Positions 54,659 through 61,900 of a stretch of 64,000 bases of DNA are shown here, piece after piece. This DNA is from a bacterium (GTDB lineage: Bacteria > Bacillota > Bacilli > Lactobacillales > Streptococcaceae). The position numbers and the translations under genes were made by a program. The DNA is taken from NCBI GenBank assembly GCA_905221125.1, contig CAJNBY010000010.1, positions 9,498-73,497 on the forward strand, given 5' to 3'. The notes under the pieces are model-generated. The model was given only the letters and a program-made list of their open reading frames with translations. It was not told the origin of the DNA and made no database searches. The first letter of the stretch is position 1. Every line of letters begins with the position of its first letter.

Positions 54659-55838
54659 TCTCACTACCCATAAATGCTTTCAAGCGACTAACTGCTTCTT
54701 TAAGCGTTTCAAGGTCTGTCGCATAGCTGAGACGAACATTTTCTGGTGCTCCAAAGCCTGCTCCTGTTACCAAGGCCACTTCAGCTTCTTCTAGGATAGC
54801 GGTTGTAAAGTCTGTCACATCCGTGTAGCCTTTCATCTCCATTGCCTTTTTGACATTTGGGAAGAGATAGAAGGCTCCTTGCGGTTTGACTACTTCAAAT
54901 CCAGGCACCTCAGCAAGAAGGGGATAGATGGTGTTTAGTCGTTCCTCAAAAGCCTGACGCATGTTTTCTACAGTATCTTGCTCTCCTGATAGAGCCTCAA
55001 CTGCTGCATACTGGGCTACAGCTGAAGGATTGGAGGTTGTTTGACCTGCAATCTTGGACATGGCAGCGATAATGTCTGCTTCACCGACAGCATAACCAAT
55101 CCGCCAACCGGTCATGGCATAGGTCTTAGACACACCATTGATGACCACTGTTTGCTTGCGAATCGCTTCAGATAGGCTAGAAATCGGTGTGAATTCATGA
55201 CCATTATAGACCAAGCGACCATAGATATCATCTGCTAGGATGAGAATATCCTTTTCTACAGCCCAGTTCCCGATTGCCAAGAGTTCCTCGCGAGTGTAAA
55301 TCATTCCTGTGGGATTAGATGGCGAATTTAGCACCAAAACCTTGGTCTTGTCTGTACGAGCTGCTTCCAACTGCTCTACAGTAACCTTAAAATGATTGTC
55401 TTCCTTAGCAGGAACAAAGACTGGCACACCTTCTGCCATCTTGACTTGGTCTCCATAGCTGACCCAGTAAGGGGTTGGGATGATAACCTCATCACCTGGA
55501 TTGACCACAGCCATAAAGAAAGTATAGAGAGAATATTTGGCTCCAGCAGCGACTGTCACTTGATTTGGTGCAACAGAATAACCGTAAAAGCGCTCAAAGT
55601 AGCTATTGACCGCCGCCTTAAGCTCTGGCAGACCTGAGGTTACTGTATAAAAAGAAGCACGCCCATCTCGAATCGATGCAATGGCGGCATCTTGGATATT
55701 TTTCGGAGTAGTGAAATCTGGCTCACCCAAGGTTAGAGACAGGATATCTCTTCCCTCAGCCTTGAGTGCTTTAGCACGGGCTCCAGCAGCCAAGGTCACA
55801 CTTTCTTCCATTTCTAAAACACGGTTGGATAGTTTCAT
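54651..55838 (-). CDS. aspB: Class I aspartate aminotransferase (AspB type)
   Basis: A 395-residue PLP enzyme that interconverts aspartate and oxaloacetate. The start SNRVLEMEESVTLAAGARAKAL, LNSPSNPTGM, ADDIYGRLVY and the PLP Lys in GVSKTYAMTGWRIGY are typical of the AspB subgroup. It overlaps ypmB by 4 bp and the VOC gene by 8 bp. Being next to asnS fits supply of aspartate-family amino acids, an arrangement shared with Bacillus. Confidence 0.93.
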   Translation of the reverse strand: MKLSNRVLEMEESVTLAAGARAKALKAEGRDILSLTLGEPDFTTPKNIQDAAIASIRDGRASFYTVTSGLPELKAAVNSYFERFYGYSVAPNQVTVAAGAKYSLYTFFMAVVNPGDEVIIPTPYWVSYGDQVKMAEGVPVFVPAKEDNHFKVTVEQLEAARTDKTKVLVLNSPSNPTGMIYTREELLAIGNWAVEKDILILADDIYGRLVYNGHEFTPISSLSEAIRKQTVVINGVSKTYAMTGWRIGYAVGEADIIAAMSKIAGQTTSNPSAVAQYAAVEALSGEQDTVENMRQAFEERLNTIYPLLAEVPGFEVVKPQGAFYLFPNVKKAMEMKGYTDVTDFTTAILEEAEVALVTGAGFGAPENVRLSYATDLETLKEAVSRLKAFMGSEND

Positions 55839-56323
55839 AGGCCCTCCTTATTGACCAATGTTCCTGTTTCAAAATCTACTAGATAAAAATTAGAGCCTGA
55901 CTTGACTTCCCAGATTGGCTTGTCTTGATAACGGCCAAAGGTAATCTTGTCAATCTCACCAGCTCCTTTTTCCTTAGAAACCGCTTCTGCTTTTTCTTGT
56001 GAAACACCTTGATTTAGCTGATAAACGTATATTTTATGGTCATCTTTTCCAATCAGGACAGCAAGTGCTTCTTGTTTTTTATTACGACCAAGAACGCTGT
56101 AATAAGATTCCAAGCCATTGTATAAGTCAACCTGATCAGCCTGCTCTAATCCTGCATACTGCTGAGCTAATTTTTCTCCTTCACTTTTAGCTGTTTGATA
56201 GGGTTTCATACTCAGAAACACCAGATACAGAAAGGAAGCGCTGATAACCACAAACAAAATCGTCATCCCTAGACCATATTGCCACAGTAGATTATTTTTT
56301 GCTTTGTTTTGTCTTTTTTTCAC
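55835..56323 (-). CDS. YpmB-like membrane-anchored protein (DUF5590/PepSY-like)
   Basis: A 162-residue protein with a basic N-terminus (KKRQNKAKNN) and one membrane helix at about 14-36, so most of it is outside. The remainder contains IYVYQLNQGVSQEKAEAVSKE and a PepSY-like end, ITFGRYQDKPIWEVKSG with YLVDFETGTLVNKEG. The Bacillus homolog YpmB occupies the same position before aspB and asnS; its function is unknown. The last codons overlap aspB by 4 bp. TGGTAAAAT upstream is a possible extended -10. Confidence 0.85.
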   Translation of the reverse strand: MKKRQNKAKNNLLWQYGLGMTILFVVISASFLYLVFLSMKPYQTAKSEGEKLAQQYAGLEQADQVDLYNGLESYYSVLGRNKKQEALAVLIGKDDHKIYVYQLNQGVSQEKAEAVSKEKGAGEIDKITFGRYQDKPIWEVKSGSNFYLVDFETGTLVNKEGL

Positions 56324-56371
56324 TCGTCTATTTTACCATCTATTAGGCTTTATTACAAGTGAATATAAGAA

Positions 56372-56483
56372 TACTCTTCGAAAACCTCTTCAAACCACGT
56401 CAGCTTTATCTGCAACCTCAAAGCTGTGCTTTGAGCAACTTGCGGCTAGCTTCCTAGTTTGCTCTTTGATTTTCATTGAGTAT
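56372..56483. repeat. BOX element (variant boxA, boxB remnant and boxC)
   Basis: It begins TACTCTTCGAAAACC and CAAACCACGTCAGC, continues with a boxB-like inverted stretch (CCTCAAAG..CTTTGAG), and ends TGCGGCTAGCTTCCTAGTTT and GATTTTCATTGAGTA, like the copy at 30961. It lies between ypmB and the MFS gene terminator. Confidence 0.85.
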
Positions 56484-56581
56484 AAGCAACCAATTCTATT
56501 TCTTCCTTCAAAGGAAACCAATTTTTCTTGATTAAAACCGAGCAAGAAAAGTAAAGACAGCTCCAAAATCAACCTATTAAA

Positions 56582-56608
56582 AAACTTGAGCTTGGCACTC
56601 AAGTTTTC
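56582..56608 (-). terminator. Terminator of the MFS gene
   Basis: The 10-bp stem AAAACTTGAG/CTCAAGTTTT with a 7-base loop lies 15 bp behind the MFS stop codon. Confidence 0.8.
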
Positions 56609-56622
56609 GTAAGTTCTTTACT

Positions 56623-57819
56623 TTATAGAATCACTTTATCATCCATTCTTTTAGCCATTTTTCCTAAAAAGACAGGCAGTAGAAGGCTAATCATGACTAA
56701 AAAGAAGCCTAGATAAAGAAATGTTAGCACAAAGCCTAAATAGTCAATCAACCAGCCTGTCAGTGGAAAGAATACAATCATACTAAGGCTAAACATCATA
56801 GAGTAGACACTCAGCATGGTTGCCCTTACTTCACTTGGGAGCCGCTCTTGCAAATCGTTGTCAAAAATCGGCTGAAAAAGAGCATATAGAGCATTACTAA
56901 TCAAATAAATCAAAATATAGATTAGAGGTGTTCCAAAGTAGGACAGCATATAGGTGACTCCAGTCAGCAGGACGAGGACAGGGAAAAGCTTCAAGGCAGC
57001 ATAGTTCTTTCCAATCCTACTCGCTAGATAGACTGCGACGATATTTAAGAGACTACCAAGTAGCATAACTGCTGAAATTTGCCAACTACTTAAATCTGGT
57101 AACTGATTTTGATAGTAAAAATAAAACATGCACATGAGTGTTCCGACAATCTGAGACAAAATCATCCAGTTGAACAGCATGGGATTTCGCTTCAACTCTT
57201 CCTTAACAGTCCAAATAATCTGTTTCATGGTCACACTATCAGCTTTTTCTAGCTTGACACTGGGTTCTTTCAGCATCCAAATCAGGAAAAGAACTATGAT
57301 AGAAGTGGCAATCATGATATAGTAGGTCAGGTGCAATCGGCCATGGACAAAAAATCCTGCCAACACTGTCCCCAAAGACCGAGTTCCTTCTGCTACTCCT
57401 GACATAAAACTTGAAATAGATAAGTAACGCTTCTTGAGTCCAGCTTCCACGGCTGAATCATAAACCATTGCTGCGCTTGTTCCTGAATCAAAATTATAAG
57501 ACAAGGTACTCACCGCCATAGCTAGTGCATAAATCCAAAAATTCCCCTGCCCAGCCAACATGAGAATGGAAGACACAATTCCTGCTATTCGACTTAAATA
57601 AAGGTTAGTCTTATAGGAATAGCGATCAGCTAACATACCAGATGGAATTTCACAGAGAAAACTGGTCGTATGAAAAATACTCTCCAGAAGTCCAATCTGC
57701 CAAAGAGACATTCCGTTTTGACTGAGAAAGAGAATCCAAAAACTGGTAATCCCTAGAAATGCAAAAAACTCAACTCCGGCCATCAGGCCAATATTTTTCC
57801 GATAATTTCTTATTAACAT
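56623..57819 (-). CDS. MFS transporter
   Basis: A 398-residue integral membrane protein with about 12 helices. The start NYRKNIGLMAGVEFFAFLGI and the loop 2-3 motif GMLADRYSYKTNLYLSR (the Dx2RxG-like motif A region) mark the major facilitator superfamily. It resembles small drug or metabolite exporters; the substrate is not predictable. The start at 57819 has AAAGGAG at ideal spacing; the frame continues 15 codons upstream without a good site. It is divergent from the FMN reductase gene. Confidence 0.88.
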   Translation of the reverse strand: MLIRNYRKNIGLMAGVEFFAFLGITSFWILFLSQNGMSLWQIGLLESIFHTTSFLCEIPSGMLADRYSYKTNLYLSRIAGIVSSILMLAGQGNFWIYALAMAVSTLSYNFDSGTSAAMVYDSAVEAGLKKRYLSISSFMSGVAEGTRSLGTVLAGFFVHGRLHLTYYIMIATSIIVLFLIWMLKEPSVKLEKADSVTMKQIIWTVKEELKRNPMLFNWMILSQIVGTLMCMFYFYYQNQLPDLSSWQISAVMLLGSLLNIVAVYLASRIGKNYAALKLFPVLVLLTGVTYMLSYFGTPLIYILIYLISNALYALFQPIFDNDLQERLPSEVRATMLSVYSMMFSLSMIVFFPLTGWLIDYLGFVLTFLYLGFFLVMISLLLPVFLGKMAKRMDDKVIL

Positions 57820-58209
57820 TTTTTCTCCTTTAACAAGTGTATTATTATTTCTTTTGTCCGTCACTTGTTAATCTGTGCCTTACATGATCTCCACCCCTTT
57901 TAGAAGCATTCTTCAATGCCATTATTTTTTGTTTAATTGTTTATGAAATGATATCGGAAAATAGCCGTTCTGCGGTTTCTATTGCGAGTTTTCTCGTTTA
58001 TTTTAGCACTTATGTCACTATATTACAAGAGAATATGGGAATACTCTGCGAAAATCGAATGCATTCCAGTCGCAAGTGACTTGAGTTTCTGCAGTTTTAT
58101 AGTTTTAATTATCTTTGAGCAAATTTCTTGCAAGTCCTTTTGTTTTGTTGTAATATGTTTTATAACAACGAGAGACTTCTCGTAAATTTTAAGAAAAAGG
58201 AGACACAAC
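57820..58209. other. Intergenic region between divergent MFS and FMN reductase genes
   Basis: 390 bp without a gene. Toward the reductase it holds a likely promoter, TTGCAA (17 bp) TAATAT at about 58128-58156, and an imperfect inverted repeat GTTGT..ACAAC (58148-58169) over and just beyond the -10 box. At 58042-58056, TACTCTGCGAAAATC resembles the left end of a BOX element without a right end. I see no RNA gene. Confidence 0.5.
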
Positions 58210-58755
58210 ATGTCTAAAAAAGTATTATTTATCGTCGGATCCCTACGCCAAGGTTCTTTCAACCACCAAATGGCACTTGAAGCTGAGAAAGCACTTGCTG
58301 GTAAAGCGGAAGTTAGCTACCTCGATTACTCATCCCTTCCTCTCTTTAGCCAAGATTTGGAAGTTCCAACTCATCCAGCTGTAGCGGCTGCTCGTGAAGC
58401 GGTTCTCGCTGCGGATGCCATCTGGATTTTCTCTCCAGTCTACAACTTCTCTATCCCTGGAACAGTGAAAAACTTGCTTGACTGGCTATCTCGTGCCCTT
58501 GACTTATCTGATACACGTGGTGCCTCTGCCCTTCAAGACAAGTTTGTCACAGTATCATCTGTAGCCAATGCAGGTCACGATCAACTCTTCGCTATCTACA
58601 AGGACCTCTTGCCATTTATCCGTACACAAGTCGTTGGGGATTTCACTGCTGCACGTGTTAATGACTCTGCTTGGGCAGACGGAACATTGGTTCTTGAAGA
58701 AACAGTCCTAAATTCACTTGAAAAACAAGCTCAAGACTTGATCAATGCGATCTAG
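58210..58755 (+). CDS. NADPH-dependent FMN reductase family protein
   Basis: A 181-residue flavodoxin-fold oxidoreductase. The FMN-phosphate loop reads IVGSLRQGSFNHQMA (about 8-22), and FSPVYNFSIPGTVKNLLDWLSR is the flavin/dimer motif of the family. Such enzymes reduce quinones, chromate, azo dyes or free flavin using NAD(P)H. GGAG is at good distance from the start. It is monocistronic, converges on the giant Rib-repeat gene, and shares its terminator region. Confidence 0.9.
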   Translation: MSKKVLFIVGSLRQGSFNHQMALEAEKALAGKAEVSYLDYSSLPLFSQDLEVPTHPAVAAAREAVLAADAIWIFSPVYNFSIPGTVKNLLDWLSRALDLSDTRGASALQDKFVTVSSVANAGHDQLFAIYKDLLPFIRTQVVGDFTAARVNDSAWADGTLVLEETVLNSLEKQAQDLINAI

Positions 58756-58814
58756 TCATCACTAATCGCTAGTCTAAAACAGACAATCGGACAGACTTTT
58801 AGCCCTCTATATAA

Positions 58815-58855
58815 AAGAACTAGACAATTCATCAACAATCGAATGACTAGTTCTT
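58815..58855 (+). terminator. First terminator of the FMN reductase gene
   Basis: The 9-bp stem AAGAACTAG/CTAGTTCTT has an inner ATTC/GAAT pairing. The T-run after it is weak. Confidence 0.5.
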
Positions 58856-58865
58856 GAAATACCAA

Positions 58866-58913
58866 AAAAAGAACTAGAGTTCTCACAAATGAGTGAGTTT
58901 TCTAGTTCTTTTT
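58866..58913. terminator. Bidirectional terminator between the FMN reductase and Rib-repeat genes
   Basis: The 13-bp stem AAAAAGAACTAGA/TCTAGTTCTTTTT lies between convergent genes, with A and T runs on both flanks. Confidence 0.85.
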
Positions 58914-58969
58914 GATTTACAAAGACTTCATGTAGGGAAAGCTACTAAGGATCAGATGAGATCATCTAT

Positions 58970-61900
58970 TTATGCTTCCTCTTCATCGTCTTTTTTCTTT
59001 TTAGCAAATAGCAAACCAAATGCCCCAAGAAGAGAGAGAACTCCTAATGCACCTGTAGCACGGTCTTCTTGTGTACCAGTATTTGGCAATACTGCTTGCG
59101 GTTGAGAAACTGATGGATTCGTTTCTGACACTTCATTCGGCAATTGAGCAGGCACTTCAACTGTTTGACTTGGTTGTTCAGTCGGTTGAGTAGCTGGCAT
59201 CTCAGCAGGGGTAGAAGTATCCGGTCTAGGATTTGTATCGTCAGATGGTGTAGCTGGTCTTTGTTGAGCGTCCCCTGTTGGTCTAACTGGACTCACTTTT
59301 CTGAAGACGTGGGTTACAACATCACCTTTAGTTTCTGTTCTTACAAATACATAACCTTCAATTTCACCATGTTCGTATGCTTCATTGGCTTCACCCAATA
59401 CCGTTGGAGCCTTAGCATCCGCTGGTCTCAACTCATTGCCATTTTCATCAACCCATTTAGTGATGATTAACTGAACTTTAGGTAATTGTAGTGGATCTGG
59501 AAGCTCTCCATTTACTGCACCATGGAATTCTGGGACATCTACTACTGGAGGCTGTATTAATTCTCCATTTTCATCTACTCCTGTCGTTCCAATTGGGCCG
59601 TTGTATCCTGGATTTTCTGGTTGTACCTCTGGTTCTCCATTCACTCCACCTGCAAACTCTGGAATCTCATGAATTGGTGAATCTGGTGCGTTCACTCCGC
59701 CATTAAATTCAGGGTTTTCCGAAGTTTCTGGCTCACCTTTTGCATATGCAAATACCAATTTATCACGAGGAATGTTATGACTGACATTTGTTTCTGGATC
59801 AGTGATTGTTACATTTCCATCTGAAGCAACAATTACGTCTTTTCCTGGATTTGCTTTTTTCACATTTTCCTTAACTTTATCTTGTTCATCTTGTGTTAAG
59901 TTATCAGGATTTTTCACTGGTACTTTTTCTTTAGGGACCACTGGAGTAAAGTCTTTAGGATTAACTGTAATTGTAACTTCAACGTCTTCTGTACTTCTGT
60001 CTTGATAAGTTACAGTTACTACTCCTTTTTTCTCACCATGTTTAGAAGTATCTGGAACTTTACCATCTTTCCATTCAAATGTTGAACCTTCTGGTAAATC
60101 TTTAACATTATGAATACTATCTTTTGCTAGTGGGACTTGAGCATGTTCCACCGTTTGGGCTTTTGGTTGTGGATCGTAATCATCTTTTTGTGGCGTTACT
60201 TCAACCGTTACCGTCACTTCTTCCGTACTCTTATCTGGGTAGGTGATTAATACTTTTCCTTGTTTACTTCCTGGTGTTGTATTGGTATCTGGTTTTTCTA
60301 CCCATGTGTAAGTTGTACATTTTGGCAGATTGTCTGTGTTAATACTTCCTTCTGCGCTTGGGTCACTGCCGTGTTTGGCCGTTTGACCTGGTTCTTTTGC
60401 CGTTGGATTGAACGTTTCTTTTTGTTCTTTCACCGTGATTGGAACTGTGACTTCGTCGATTGTTCCGTCAGGATATGTCACTAAGGCTACGGTTGGATGT
60501 GCTCCTGGTGTGCTGACATCTGGTGTCGTCTTCCATGTGACTCTTGTTCCATCTGGTAAACCTGTCTTATCTACACTGTCTTCTGCATTTGGCACGGTAC
60601 CGTTATCCACGGTTTGTGGTTTTGGTTGTGGATCGTAATCGTCTTTTTGTGGCGTTACTTCAACCGTTACCGTCACTTCTTCCGTACTTTGGTCTGGGTA
60701 AGTGATTAATACTTTCCCTGTCTTACTTCCTGGTGTTGAATTTGTATCTGGTTTTTCTACCCATGTGTAGGTTGTACCTTTTGGTAGATTGTCAGTATTA
60801 ATACTTCCTTCTGCACTTGGCTCACTACCGTGTTTTGCGGTTGGAGCTGGGTGTTTCGCAGTTGGATTGAACGTATCTTTTTGTTCTTTCACCGTAATTG
60901 GAACTGTCACTTCATCGACTGTTCCGTCAGGATATGTTACTAAGGCTACACTTGGATGTGCTCCTGGTGTGTTCACAACTGGAGTTTCTTTCCATGTGAC
61001 CCTTGTGCCTTCTGGTAAGCCGGTTTTATCAACACTGTCTTCTGCCTTTGGCACTGTCCCGTTGTCCACCGTTTGGGCTTTTGGCTGTGGATCGTAATCG
61101 TCTTTTTGTGGTGTTACTTCAACCGTTACCGTAACTTCTTCTGTACTGTTATCTGGGTAGGTGATTAATACTTTCCCTGGTTTGTTTCCTGGTGTTGTAT
61201 TGGTATCTGGTTTTTCTACCCATGTGTAGGTTGTACCACTTGGTAAGCCATCGATATTGATACTTCCTTCTGCGCTTGGGTCACTGCCGTGTTTTGCGGT
61301 TGGAGCTGGTTCTTTTGCCGTTGGATTGAACGTTTCTTTTTGTTCTTTCACCGTAATTGGCACTATGACTTCATCGGTAGTTCCGTCTGGATAAGTGACT
61401 AAGGCTACACTTGGATGATTTCCTGGTGTGCTGACATCTGGCGTTTCTTTCCATGTGACCCTTGTGCCGCTTGGTAAACCTATCTTGTCTACACTATCTT
61501 CTGCCTTTGGTACTGTTCCGTTGTCTACCGTTTGGGCTTTTGGTTGTGGATCATAATCATCTTTTTGTGGCGTTACTTCAACCGTTACCGTCACTTCCTC
61601 TGTACTCTTGTCTGGGTAGGTGATTAATACTTTGCCTGGCTTACTTCCTGGGGTTGTATTGGTATCTGGCTTTTCTACCCATGTATACGTTGTTCCACTT
61701 GGTAATCCATCTGTATTGATACTTCCTTCTGCACTTGGCTCACTACCGTGTTTTGCCGTTTGACCTGGTTCTTTTGCCGTTGGATTGAACATTTCTTTTT
61801 GTTCTTTCACCGTGATTGGGACTGTGACTTCGTCGATTGTTCCGTCAGGATATGTCACTAAGGCTACGGTTGGATGTGCTCCTGGTGTGCTGACATCTGG

